From NCBI GenBank assembly GCA_012845835.1, contig JABAKD010000016.1, forward strand, positions 7,833,919 to 7,897,918: a DNA stretch of 64,000 nt, written 5' to 3'. Positions 46,101 to 56,592 of the stretch are shown piece by piece (the stretch's first letter is position 1; every line of letters begins with the position of its first letter). This DNA comes from Undaria pinnatifida (taxonomy: Eukaryota; Sar; Phaeophyceae; Laminariales; Alariaceae). The notes under the pieces are model-generated. The model did no database searches and was not told the origin of the DNA. It saw only the letters and a program-made list of their open reading frames with translations. Both the position numbers and the translations under genes were made by a program.

Positions 46101-49100
46101 ACAATCTGCTCCGTTGTACTTTACCGTTCCGTCCCGTCAATAAATCACTCCCGTTGGAAATTACCGTTCTGTCATCCAAATCTGCACAGGTGTCTTTACC
46201 TTCCAGTCCAGCCGACAAAACTTGCCCGCTGCCATCCAAGATTCACCCCTGCCCGTTGTCTCTTCCCGTCCATTCCCACCAAGAATTTGCAATTATTTTA
46301 CGAATTTTAATTTTCACATTGGATATTCACTTTGTTTATATTTTTCACAGCAGACTGGGTATGTACATTAAATTGAAGTTATACGAATTTACGAAGTACG
46401 AAAATATGAAAATATGAAAAGTACATGAAAACGCTCGTTGCGGCGAATTCGCCTGATTTCGATGTACTCAACGCGTGGAAGGTACAGACGATGGATGGAG
46501 TAGACGCCGAAACGGGGTAGATGGTAGTGGCGACTCGCTGGCCACATGTCGGACTGTTGGCTCGACTGTGTACCTAGGGATCGGCACCACCACCGGTTGT
46601 CATGCAGAAAGGATAACTTATCTGCTCTTTCGGCAGTCGTTAGCCAACTGCGCACCTCCCTCGGGCGTGACAAAATCGAGAATACGATGATGCTGCTTGT
46701 TTAGCTCAAATCGCACTTGGTTCCCGGGCCAGCGGAGGTTCTCCCAGGATACATTGGCGTTGAAGGCTAAGTGCGACGCGGAGGCTGCCGCATCCGTCGC
46801 TGCCCTAAACGCTACGTACAGCTGGCGAGGTTATTTCTGTGGAGGACGCATGATGGGATTATTTTCTCTGTACTATACAATTATGAATGTATATAATACG
46901 AGAGTTCGTAGGGTAATTTGGTGTGATTTCGCCTTGCCCGTGTAATTTATCATGGGGATACCAATATCAGGATGAAGTTCTATATGCATACTAATCCAAT
47001 GCCGCACTACTACTATACTACTCTTGCTACATACATTGTACCTGGTAGGACACAACTCACGTTTGGGACAGGCAAAAGCGGTCCCATGGTACGTCCGTCT
47101 CGTCACGTCGTGAAAATTGCATTTACCGTCCCGTATTGAAAAAATATATTTACCGTCCCGTCCCGTCGTGGAAAAAAATCCCGTTGAATTTACCGTCCCG
47201 TCCCGTCGCGAAAATCTACCCAGTTGAAATTTACCGTCCCGTCCCGTTGAGAAATTGTCCACCCACTGCTGTCCCGTCCCGTCCCGTCTCGACAACCTGT
47301 TTGGTCGTCATTTTACCGTCCCGTCTTCAATTTGTTTCCCGCCAAACAAGTCAAAGCAGTCCCGTCCCATATCGATTATCAGATATCGTGATAAGCCTTG
47401 AACATAACGCATAAGCCTGAAACTCCCTCCCCCACTCGTATGACCATCGCCGTGGCACCTGGCGCATGGCACTACAACACATAAACATCCCCCCCCCCCC
47501 CGCCGTATCCCCCTCTCCATGTTATCGGCATGCGTACAGGCTCTTGGGAACACCCAACGAAGAAATCTGGCCGAACGTGACGGAGCTCCAGGATTGGAAT
47601 CCCGGGTTTCCTACATGGAAGCGTCTGAGCCTGGCCCACCGATCACAGGGACTAGACCAATTCGGCCTCGATCTTCTAGAGGTACGAGAGTAGGCCTTGC
47701 GTTGCTGTTGTAACCGCCCGCCGCGCCGCGTGGTGGTTGCACTTCAAGTATAATGATACTTCTTTTTTGTTCCTGTCGACCGCGTATGCCCTCCCCCCCC
47801 CCCCAAAAGGATTATCACGTCTGATCGAATGATGCCTTTTCTGACAAAGTTATGCCATTTCTGGCTTTGAAACATTAGGTTTGATGGATGAATCCTGCGT
47901 TGCGAAGCTTTTTTTTATCGCTTTCCTTCACTTTCCGCTACCAATGCTTCGCATATCATACGTCCTGCGCTCGCCTAATGCTCGCTAACATCAGTCTCAC
48001 TCGATGCCCATTGGCTTGCCATCTCGTGGCCGGATCACGGACGGCTCCAATCTAGCAACACTGTTGAACAAGGATTGGTAACCGAACACAAAACGACCGG
48101 GACATGTGCTTGTGAAATTGCTTCTTCGATCCTATAACTAATTGCTGCCAATCAGTTTCCCATGCCACTCACTGCGTTCATATGCTCCTCAACGTTTCCC
48201 TAGATTTTAATCTATTAATATTAATAGCATAGTATCTTAACAAAGATCTTCCGTATACATCGTGTAACAATCCTGTGTTTCTTCGAACAGCCCAGGTAGA
48301 TCAATGTCCTTCACGTTTTCGGTCTGCGTATTTTACACACTACGAATGACGACCGTTCCTCCATCTGTTCTTGGGACCCAGCAAGCCGTCTCTCGTGGTT
48401 TACCACTTTATTCACCTTTGTTCTCAATTGACACGTAATCAAACCATTCAATTCTTACTGCATTGGCACGATTGGTATAAGTTCCAGCTTACGCTCACCA
48501 CACTTCCATAACCAGCTATGTCGTGTGTTGTGTGTCAATTTAACTCGGTTGTGGAACATAACCGGTGCACGTTTCAAGTTTCACTCTTATGATAACGGAT
48601 TGTTTGGGGCTCTGCAGAAGGCACGGGGCGGAGTATTATTGCCATAAATGTAAACAACGGTTGGGTCGTCGGGGACTAAGAGACTGCGCGTAGATCGCTC
48701 GGAAAAAAACGTGAAAATTTTAGGCTGGCGCGAAACGAATTCAACCTTAACCAACCCGGCCCTTGCAGCTAGTCGGGCAGAGGGGGGGGCGGCTAGTTAT
48801 TGTTTGTGCGTGGTGACGTGATTCATCGAGCGAGGCGATGATTTCATCGGGATGACAGTTTTGGCGGTGGTTGCGACATTTTGGTTGTCCTTTGGATTTG
48901 CAGGAAGCATGTGCCACGACCCGCTCTCCGTGATCTTGCTCTTTTAGCTTCGCTCAAACAAACAAACCCTTCACAGATAGGCTTGCGACCCACGCGTATA
49001 TATGCAATTTATTGAGGCCATTTCCCTCGTTCGGGCAAGTATTTGAGGTCACCTCCCCACCCTCTAATGCAAATATGATGTCATCCCTCCGCTGGTTCAA

Positions 49101-49421
49101 TGCATTTTATCAATCCCCCTTTGGCTCTTACAAATCATCAAGAATCACACCCCGCAGAGTGTTTTTTGTTTCTTGTTTTAATGCTTGCTTTGCTCTTTTG
49201 CGTTGCTCTTTGTCCCTGCCCTCGTATCCGCCCGTGTGTCTTTGCTGGGCGGGTCGGTGGCCCGGGTGGGTGCGTGTGTGCATGTGGGGTGTTGGCGGGG
49301 TTGCTTTCCTGGCCAACAGAAACTGCTGTTCTACGATCCCAAGAAGCGCATTTCGGCGAAACGCGCACTAGAGCACGGATACTTCGACGACCTGGACAAG
49401 ACGGACTTGCTGCACAATTGA
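34162..49421 (+). CDS. CDKA: Cyclin-dependent kinase, CDKA (CDK1/2) type
   Basis: Eight exons: 34162-34275, 41417-41518, 41881-41991, 42581-42642, 43536-43644, 45054-45217, 47540-47681, 49320-49421 (301 aa, the usual CDK length). Phases fit throughout. The Gly loop is [11 protein letters not shown] with the inhibitory Thr19/Tyr20 pair. VALK supplies the catalytic Lys38. The cyclin-binding helix is PSTALRE (50-56), HRDLKPQN is at 129-136, DFG at 149-151, and the activation Thr164 lies in [15 protein letters not shown]. It phosphorylates Ser/Thr-Pro sites to drive the cell cycle when bound to a cyclin. Oddities are an Asn-Gly-Gly-Gly-Asn insertion before the Gly loop, PSTALRE rather than PSTAIRE (intermediate toward the PPTALRE of CDKB), CPPIRP in the T-loop, a 7.1 kb first intron with a GC donor, and transposons in introns 1 and 6. 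The family call is certain; the A versus B subtype is less so. Confidence 0.93.
34276..34281 (+). other. GC splice donor (CDK intron 1)
   Basis: The conserved VALK/RIRL junction of the kinase requires the exon to end at AAG (34275), and the following bases are GCAAGC. Intron 1 ends with a normal cgcag at 41416, so this is a GC-AG intron of 7141 bp. Confidence 0.88.
36553..38827. mobile_element. 2.3 kb element with inverted arms of about 450 bp
   Basis: The arms 36553-37017 and 38374-38827 are inverted copies, best preserved over their inner 200 bp (from AAATACACTCCAGCTGTGAG to GGAAACTATAAAACCCGT). The outer parts are clearly diverged but colinear down to CAACTCTT at both ends. The interior is made of G-rich tandem units. 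No transposase and no target duplication were recognised, so it is an old foldback or long-TIR (Mutator-like) non-autonomous element. It lies in intron 1 of the kinase. A related single arm lies at 40216-40320. Confidence 0.75.
37070..38215 (+). repeat. G-run tandem units inside the foldback element
   Basis: The module GTGCG(T/C)GGAAACTAT.., then AATCCTT.. or TTATTTTC.., then AAATATGACGGTTTTGG recurs near 37196, 37334 and 38154. The module AGAAAGATAATGA(G/C)GTGATATC recurs near 37672 and 37976. Between them are many runs of 6-14 G on the plus strand, which could form G-quadruplexes in the intron RNA or DNA. Confidence 0.65.
38873..38908. repeat. (AGATCATAT)4 microsatellite
   Basis: Four 9 bp units lie just outside the right arm of the foldback element. 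Confidence 0.8.
38910..41416 (+). other. Remainder of kinase intron 1
   Basis: No gene is seen. It contains (CCCA)n at 39512-39535, a duplicated GGGAGGTGAGGCCACTTGGT tract (39288 and 39688), the single foldback arm at 40216-40320, and a degenerate CCCTAAACC/CTAGGG tract at 41005-41040. Confidence 0.5.
44330..44425 (-). repeat. tRNA-like sequence in kinase intron 5
   Basis: On the minus strand, a stretch with a TGGCGTATTAGGTTATCC block followed by GAGTTGGAATCCCCTCGAG resembles pol III A and B boxes. A full cloverleaf could not be drawn, so it is more likely a tRNA-derived repeat than a functional tRNA. Confidence 0.25.
45886..47400. mobile_element. Non-autonomous hAT-type transposon in kinase intron 6
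   Basis: The terminal inverted repeats read CAAGGCTTATCACG at both ends (17 of the first 18 bases match). The 1515 bp element is flanked by a perfect 8 bp duplication, AACATAAC (45878-45885 and 47401-47408), which is the hAT superfamily signature. Subterminal regions (45905-46180 and 47100-47370) are packed with CCCGTCCCGTC/GACGGGACGGG motifs, as in many hAT elements. A 67 bp block is repeated twice at the left end. The interior has no recognisable transposase. It is spliced out with the intron, and flanking exons 6 and 7 are intact. Confidence 0.9.
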
Positions 49422-49475
49422 CTCGGGCGGAGGCGCGCGTTGTTTTTGTAGAGGCGTGGAAAATGGCGAGAGTAG

Positions 49476-49620
49476 GGGAAGGCGAAGGGGGGGGGGGGTA
49501 GGGGGGAAGGGGGGGGGGGGGATGGGGGGGAGGGAGAGGGGGGGGCACCGAGGAGAGAGGACCCCAATGAGAGGAGGGGGAGAGGACGCGCGCGCGGGGG
49601 GGGGGGGCCCGGAAGGGGAC
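49476..49620 (+). repeat. G-run tract just after the kinase stop
   Basis: Several runs of 7-11 G occur within 150 bp starting 55 bp after the stop codon, so the tract is probably in the 3' UTR. It has strong G-quadruplex potential on the sense strand. Confidence 0.7.
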
Positions 49621-50950
49621 CCCGACGCCGTACGTTGAGCCGACGTGTGATTGCTCGGTACGTGCTTTGGACTTTTTCGTCGTACATGAATCTGGGTTAC
49701 GGGCGCCACCCCTGAGGCACGGAAGGAGGGCGGAGAGAGAGCAGGGCCGAAACATGTCGCTGGGCCAAGAAAGCCTGCCTTATCCTTCCTATAATGCCAG
49801 GCTCTTGAGATCCTTGTGCTGCGCTGCTGCTGCCCCTGCGGTTGCCGGTACCGCTTTCTCGCTATACGACTTGCGCTCGTGCAAGCAACAAAGTTGGAGG
49901 CGAATGCGATGTATGAAGTGTGTGGGCAAATTCCCGCGTAACGGTCAATGGGACTGGGCCGCTTCTGAAGCCGAGGCATCTGCGGCAAGTGAGGCCCCTC
50001 CCCTAAGCGGGCTTGATTTACTACTGTATTTGTATTTTTTTCGCTCGACTCGGTGTGAAGCCTTATTTCGTGCTCGCGGCGGCGGTTTCGACTGTCTGCG
50101 GTGGCAGCCCCTGTCCGAGATGCACGAGCTTTTTGCCGTTTTTTACCTGCTGGGTTGTTGTGGTGCGCGCTGCGCCGTTTTGGCGTGAGTGGTGTCGCGT
50201 GAGGTGGACTTGGCGCAGTGTGCGTTTTTTGTATACGTACTTGCAAGGGTATTGTTTTCTGCGTCTGGCAACCGAGAGGGGGCGGGGGTAGACAGGGGGG
50301 GGGAGTTGTTGCTACGGTTGGTCCGAACCACGCCTTTTTTTATTGTAGGTTACGAAGTTTTCACCGAGAGAGGTGAAGGGAGAAACGTCATTGTAGTGAG
50401 CCTGACAAAATGATTTGGCTTAATTTTGTCTCAGGGCGGTTATTATTTTGTGAAGGGAGGGGGGGGGGGGGAGAGTGCATTTATTTGTACCTACTGCTAT
50501 GCACCAGTTTGTGACGCTACGCCGTTGAAGGATCCGGCCGCATCTTTTGTGTTATTTCGTATCGTCGGACCCTGGAAAAAATCGAGAGCAAGTACGTGGA
50601 GTGAGTGTGGAGCAAAAAGAAAAGGTTTTTCAGTTTGTTTTGTGAAGTTGTCGAATCTACGAAAAACTATCATACAGCAGTATCATAATTCTGAATTCGT
50701 AGGGCATGATACTTCATCTGAAGTACGGGGTGCTAGAGCTAGCTGTGGTATTTTCCCTCTTAATGTGTTGCTTAGTCCCGGCTCTGAGAGCTCACCGGAG
50801 GGTAGAGCTGTTATTTTTATGGCTGGAGCTGGCTGGAGCCGTAAAACACTGCCTTCATGTACAGAAAATATATGGAATCAATTTCTTCGCTATCAATTTC
50901 TTCAACACGAAGGCCCTGCCAGAATTGCACTCCCCGAACAGATGAACTCG
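49621..50950. other. Intergenic, no gene recognised
   Basis: Open frames up to 191 codons (50426-51001) have no recognisable domain or splice-consistent extension, and they run into the GAGCTA repeats. Confidence 0.4.
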
Positions 50951-50964
50951 CCGGCTCTTTTCGA

Positions 50965-52050
50965 GGGTAGCCCACCGGTGAGCTATGTATGTGCTACATG
51001 AGCTACGCATGTTTACCCGGCATGAGCTATGGGACGTAGTAGCTCGTCTGCGCTTGTTTTCAAGGCTTGAGCTATACCTGTAGAAGATACAGTAGCTCAC
51101 CTGCACTTATTTCCGCGGGGTGAGCTATAGGAGCTGCATGAGCTGCATGTGTTGCCCCGCGATGAGCTGCAGAAGGTAGCTTAGCTCACCTGCACCTATT
51201 TTGAAGGCGTGGAGCTATACCAGGACCTGTACACAGCAGTAGATGAGCTACTACTGCTGTAGATGAACTACTCGTACCTCATGAGCTGAAAATATCTGCT
51301 GAAGCTCTTGGAGGGTACCTGGTAGTTTTTACGCTCTCTCATTGGCCGAGGACTATGTATGTGGTGGTCCGCAGATCGGAATAATGAGTAAAATTTCCAA
51401 AGCGGCAAAGCGGCACAGCCGCGTTTCTCGCCCATTTCTGGCCCGTTTTGGGTCCGGGTTGGGGTCAGGGTTAGGATTAGGGCATGGGTTGGGTCGCCCG
51501 TACCTCTATCCGACCAGGAAGTGCTTTCTGCTCGCAAACACGAATAGCCCACTGCCCCAAGGATCCGGGCGGTCAACTTGTTAGGTGAGCTCGCTGAAGC
51601 AGAGGGTGGTGCATTTGCGTATTTTGCTGGACTTACGCCCGTGCTGAGCAGGTGGTGCGTTTGCGCATTTTTATTTTTTATTTTTGTGCTGGACAAGTGG
51701 CGAACAACCCTCTCACACGACGTGTGGAATACTAAAAAAAACGGTACAACTCCGGAACTGCCGTAGCTCGAGCTAGCTTTTTTCGAGGGTGGCTCGCTGG
51801 TGCGTTATATGAGCTACATGACCTTTAGCTTGAGACATGTTATTATCCCGGCTTGAGGTAAGGACGTAGCTCATCTGCTTATATATATGTGTATACCTGG
51901 TAATAATATGGTTTCCAAGTTTGAGCTATTATTATAGAAGATGGCTCATACCAGGTATGCACCATTTCACCCAGGGTAATCTATAATAAGATGGCTCATA
52001 CCAGGTATGCACCATTTCACCCAGGGTAATCTATAATAATAGGAGCTACA
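50965..52050. repeat. TGAGCTA-rich degenerate satellite
   Basis: Units of about 60-70 bp contain TGAGCTA(T/C), CATGAGCT, GTAGCTCA and CACCTGCAC(T/C)TATTT. They recur at 50970-51290 and, more diverged, at 51770-51930. Within this, 51940-51989 and 51990-52039 are a near-perfect tandem pair of 50 bp units (ATGGCTCATACCAGGTATGC..). Confidence 0.7.
51448..51500 (+). repeat. Interstitial telomere-like tract
   Basis: The tract has GGGTTGGGGTCAGGGTTAGG followed by ATTAGGGCATGGGTTGGG, degenerate TTAGGG repeats between two blocks of the GAGCTA satellite. Confidence 0.6.
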
Positions 52051-53050
52051 TGAAAACGCGTGCTACGATAAAGGTATCACTTTTTTGTCTGTTTTTTTTC
52101 TCTGGATGGCGGGACTCCTTATAGCCCAAAAATCATCGGAAATAGGTCATTTATCAGCATGTGTAATAGAGTGTCGGTATAGCGGGCAATAGATTCGGTA
52201 AGATAGTCCGCAGAGTAACGGTCTATTGGCCACAAGAAGATTCCCTTAGAACGGAATATTCTTAGTGAAGCGGATAACCCGTAGAGAATAGCTAGCTTAT
52301 ACCACAAGAACGTTCTCGGTAATGGAGCGTCCTCCTCTGGACAAGATAGGTAGAAGTAAGCGCGTTAAGCGCTCTTGGGAATATAGCACACCTAGGAGAA
52401 CGTTCCTTGTACGTTCCATAGGTAAAGGTCCAGAAGAGAGCACAGCAGCAATGCTGGAGGGTGAAGCGAACTCTGTGAGCCTCACCCCACCCCCATGCTC
52501 TCACTCCTTCCCCTTTCCTGTCTCCTTCGAGCTTCTCATAGCTCAACGCCAGTAATAAGAAACCATCAAAGAAGAACCGGTGCTGTCTCCAAGCGAAGCT
52601 GATACCCCTGCGTCCCTTCCCTCCCAACATCCGGCACCACGACTCCTTCACACATGATCCTCGTCGTCGTGTACCTAGGCCATGGGATTTTTCATGCGGT
52701 AGCAGTTTTATTTTTCTCCAAGTCAGTTCTTGGGAGAGGTCTTAAGCTCCCAAATTGAGGAACGTTAGAGAAAAAAAGTGGTGCCCCTCTATCGTAGCAC
52801 GCGTCTGAACTGCACATATTTCACTGTGATAAGCTATAATATGGAGCTGCATCAGCTGCAACAACATAGACTTACTTACTAATATACTTCAGCTGAATGC
52901 GCTCGGGTGGTGCATCCCTGGCATCTCCGGGGTCCGACGGTCCAGCTTACTTGCGGAACGGTCCAGCTTTTCTTTGATTTCTTGCTCCACCTAATCTATT
53001 TTGTTTTGCAACTATATGTCGATTTTTATGTGGGGATCACCTTTTTTTTT
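52050..53050. other. Unannotated stretch
   Basis: No supported gene. GAACGTTC(C/T) motifs occur near 52305 and 52398. Nothing else was recognised. Confidence 0.35.
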
Positions 53051-53051
53051 C

Positions 53052-53125
53052 CGGACACCCAGATTCGAACCACCGAAGACCAAGCGTAGAAGCGGACAGT
53101 CTATCTACTAGACCACAACGTGACA
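53052..53125 (-). repeat. tRNA-derived repeat unit 1
   Basis: On the minus strand, TGTGGTCTAGTAGATAGAC (A-box-like), GTCCGCTTCTACGC, then GGTGGTTCGAATCTGGGTGT (B-box) follow the order of a tRNA gene. Stems are imperfect and the acceptor arm does not close. Five sister units are seen in this region. Confidence 0.55.
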
Positions 53126-53204
53126 TTAATATCTAATTTATTTTTACAAGTAAAATTGACAAATAATTACCAAGTATCGATTGTTCATGAGGATAATTTT
53201 TTCT

Positions 53205-53286
53205 GCCGATGACACCCGGATTCGAACCAGCGAAGGTCAGGATTATAAACGGACAGTCCATCTACTAGATAGACCACAATGTTACA
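53205..53286 (-). repeat. tRNA-derived repeat unit 2
   Basis: This has the same order as unit 1 with a GTTCGAATCCGGGTGTCATC B-box end. It is preceded in plus orientation by the linker TTCATGAGGATAATTTTTT shared by the family. Confidence 0.55.
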
Positions 53287-53438
53287 GCAGCAGTGGTATC
53301 TACCTGTACTATTTTTTCGTGTGCAACTACTACTACTGTATATTAGCGAAACATAGATGTACCACGCAGCTTGCAAAGTTGAGTTACAACTATTCAATCG
53401 GTCGTACTCACAGCTGACGTTTTCTGTTTTTTATATAT

Positions 53439-55690
53439 AAATCTATATATCTTAGTTCGCTTATCACATATGCACATCCTTACGTCTGCGGATATCTCCC
53501 GCCTCTGACCGCCTTTCCGCGCGGTTTCTTCGCTGAGGCGTGCCCCCGCCTCGCCTGCAACCACCGGCTCAGCTAATCCGCCCGCTCGGCGCCGTAGTGC
53601 GCGCGCGAGGCCTCGACGTCGAGATCTACGACGAGATCTCCGAAAAATCGTGCCCTGTGAGACGTTTGGTGCGTAGTCTGCACACAGGGCTAATAATGTC
53701 TTCGCGTTATTTCTTCGGTACGTGTTCTCTGACCTCCGACACACGGGGGGGGGTCGATTACCTGGCCGGCGTCGCCATTGTAAAGGCCACTAAGCGAGGT
53801 TTGTGCTAGGATCTGGGGAAGAAAAGTTCGTAATCCCCGAGAACACATGCCACCCAGGCGTAGTAGAGAACTGCGAACTCTCAATATTTTTGAACCCCCG
53901 GTAGTCTACAGCAGTACGTATACATGTACATGATGTACAGCAGTAGCTGAAGCTATGATGAGCCTGCAGCATCACGAAGCTACAAATGGTATATGCACAG
54001 CAGCATCACGAAGCTACAAATGGTATATGCACAGCAGAATCACGAAGCTACAAATGGCATATGCACAGCAGCAGCTAGGCGTCGTGGAGAACTGCGAACT
54101 CTCAATATTTTTGAACCCCCGGTAGTCTACAGCAGCACGTACATGTACATGATGTACAGCAGTAGCTGAAGCTATGATGAGCCTGCAGCATGACGAAGCT
54201 ACAAATGGTATATGCACAGCAGCATCACGAAGCTACAAATGGTATATGCACAGCAGCATCACGAAGCTACAAATGGTATATGCACAGCAGCAGCTGTGGC
54301 CGCGCCTTTCTGCGTAGCAACGCAGAGCGTCACCCAGCTGGGGTGAACCGCCATGCTCTCCCATAATTTCCAGGCTGCCTTCTCGCATTGTTCCGCCGCA
54401 CACGGGAAATCGGGAAAAATTTGTCGGCATTTTCCCTTTCCAGTATCTCCCATATATGAATCAACAAACTTCGTCTAACTCTTGGCATTACTTCTTACCC
54501 TCTTAATATTTACTATCCTGCGCTGCGACCGGCGGCCGTCCAGGCCGCCGGCGTAGCCCCTTGTAAATCTATATATCTTAGTTCGCTTATCACATATGCA
54601 TATCCTTACGTCTGCGGATATCTCCCGCCTCTGACCGCCTTTCCGCGCGGTTTCTTCGCTGAGGCGTGCCCCCGCCTCGCCTGCAACCACCGGCTCAGCT
54701 GATCCGCCCGCTCGGCGCCGTAGCGCGCGCGCGAGGCCTCGACGTCGAGATCTACGACGAGATCTCCGAAAAATCGTGCCCTGTGAGACGTTTGGTGCGT
54801 AGTCTGCACACAGGGCTAATAATGTCTTCGCGTTATTTCTTCGGTACGTGTTCTCTGACCTCCGACACACGGGGGGGGGTCGATTACCTGGCCGGCGTCG
54901 CCATTGTAAAGGCCACTAAGCGAGGTTTGTGCTAGGATCTGGGGAAGAAAAGTTCGTAATCCCCGAGAACACATGCCACCCAGACGTAGTGGAGAACTGC
55001 GAACTCTCAATATTTTTGAACCCCCGGTGGTCTACAGCAGCACGTATACATGTACATGATGTACAGCAGTAGCTGAAGCTATGACGAGCCTGCAGCATCA
55101 CGAAGCTACAAATGGTATATGCACAGCAGCATCACGAAGCTACAAATGGTATATGCACAGCAGAATCACGAAGCTACAAATGGTATATGCACAGCAGCAG
55201 CTAGGCGTCGTGGAGAACTGCGAACTCTCAATATTTTTGAACCCCCGGTATTCTACAGCAGCACGTACATGTACATGATGTACAGCAGTAGCTGAAGCTA
55301 TGATGAGCCTGCAGCATGACGAAGCTACAAATGGTATATGCACAGCAGCATCACGAAGCTACAAATGGTATATGCACAGCAGCATCACGAAGCTACAAAT
55401 GGTATATGCACAGCAGCAGCTGTGGCCGCGCCTTTCTGCGTAGCAACGCAGAGCGTCACCCAGCTGGGGTGAACCGCCATGCTCTCCCATAATTTCCAGG
55501 CTGCCTTCTCGCATTGTTCCGCCGCACACGGGAAATCGGGAAAAATTTGTCGGCATTTTCCCTTTCCAGTATCTCCCATATATGAATCAACAAACTTCGT
55601 CTAACTCTTGGCATTACTTCTTACCCTCTTAATATTTACTATCCTGCGCTGCGACCGGCGGCCGTCCAGGCCGCCGGCGTAGCCCCTTGT
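53439..55690. repeat. Tandem pair of 1126 bp units with hairpin ends
   Basis: Unit A is 53439-54564 and unit B 54565-55690, nearly identical and head to tail with an exact 1126 bp period. Each begins AAATCTATATATCTTAG and ends with a 9 bp perfect hairpin (CCGGCGGCC/GGCCGCCGG, at 54529-54551 and 55655-55677) followed by CGTAGCCCCTTGT. Inside each unit, a block of about 215 bp starting near GAGAACTGCGAACTCTC is itself duplicated. A further 33 bp unit (CACGAAGCTACAAATGGTAT..) is repeated three times in a row, twice per unit. A frame of about 67 codons on the minus strand (for example 54606-54809) is conserved in both. The hairpin about 11-13 bp from the end suggests a Helitron-like, non-autonomous element. 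Confidence 0.85.
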
Positions 55691-55732
55691 ATAATATATA
55701 TCAAAATTTTTAAGAGGATAATTTTTTTTTCC

Positions 55733-55808
55733 CGATGACACCTGGATTCAACCAACGAACAACAGGCTTATAAGCGGACAGTCTATCTACTAGACCACAA
55801 AGTCACAT
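55733..55808 (-). repeat. tRNA-derived repeat unit 3
   Basis: TGTGGTCTAGTAGATAGAC, GTCCGCTTATAAGCC and GGTTGAATCCAGGTGTCATC on the minus strand. The B box has lost the C of TTCGA. Confidence 0.55.
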
Positions 55809-55865
55809 TGCTATCTTTTTTTTTTGACAAATAAATATCGATTTTCCATGAGGATCATTTTTTTT

Positions 55866-55941
55866 TCGATGACATCCGGATTCGAACCAGCGAAGACCAC
55901 CAGGATTATAAGCGGACAGTCTATGTACTAGACCACAATAC
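55866..55941 (-). repeat. tRNA-derived repeat unit 4
   Basis: TGTGGTCTAGTACATAGAC, GTCCGCTTATAATCC and GGTTCGAATCCGGATGTCATC on the minus strand. The linker CATGAGGATCATTTTTTTT lies next to it, spacing units 3 and 4 by about 133 bp. Confidence 0.55.
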
Positions 55942-55992
55942 CAGGTATGTCACAGCAGCAGTGGTGTATCTACCAGTGCTATTTTTTTACAA

Positions 55993-56361
55993 ATACATGT
56001 GGGTCGCAGGTACACTTTCTACCGTTACGTAGTAGGCAGATCTTCTCGTGAAGATTCGTATGAACGGTAGCCGTTTCGGAGGTATTGGATATCGTGTCTT
56101 GTTTCCTAAGAGTGGTCGTGGAGTCTCCGTAGATTCTGATGACAGAGAGGCGGGTAATCACGTTTCCCGCTGACAAGTAATCGCTGTCGACTCTCTGTTT
56201 GCCACGACGAAGCACCTCTCGTTGCCACCTCTATCGTTACCGTCGCTTGGTTCGCCGTCGGACCTTGCTCCAACCTGGCGTGTCCTCCACGCTACAAAGA
56301 ACAAGAAGAGAAGTAGTTGCAAGTTGCGAGTCGAACCTGGGTTACCCCAAACCCTCATCTG
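55993..56361. repeat. Duplicated 350 bp module, copy 1 (uninterrupted)
   Basis: From ATGTGGGTCGCAGGTACACT to CCCCAAACCCTCAT this matches 57052-57404 at high identity. In this copy the GTCGCAGG/TACACTTTC junction (56010/56011) is intact. In the other copy it is split by the 459 bp miniature LTR-type insertion. Confidence 0.85.
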
Positions 56362-56592
56362 GCGTCGACGGCAGAACACGAACCTGCGCGTGAAATCACA
56401 ATGGGTTTCGAAGCCACGGTAGTAACGGGAGATCCCCAAGGGCTAGAGCGCTCCTCTATTATATCATCGTTGAGCATATCCTGAACACACTTGTTGATAA
56501 CGGCTTCAGTGCGCGGATTAGCTCTATACGGACGACGGCTCGCAGGTCCAGTATGTAGCGTTCAAACATTGGGGGGCGATGTGGGTCGCAGG

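Noticed and set aside
53394-54870. Arg-rich frames (117-131 codons) in the 1126 bp units as host genes
   Set aside because: Present identically in both tandem units and inside a mobile-looking element, with no domain. At most an element-encoded short ORF.
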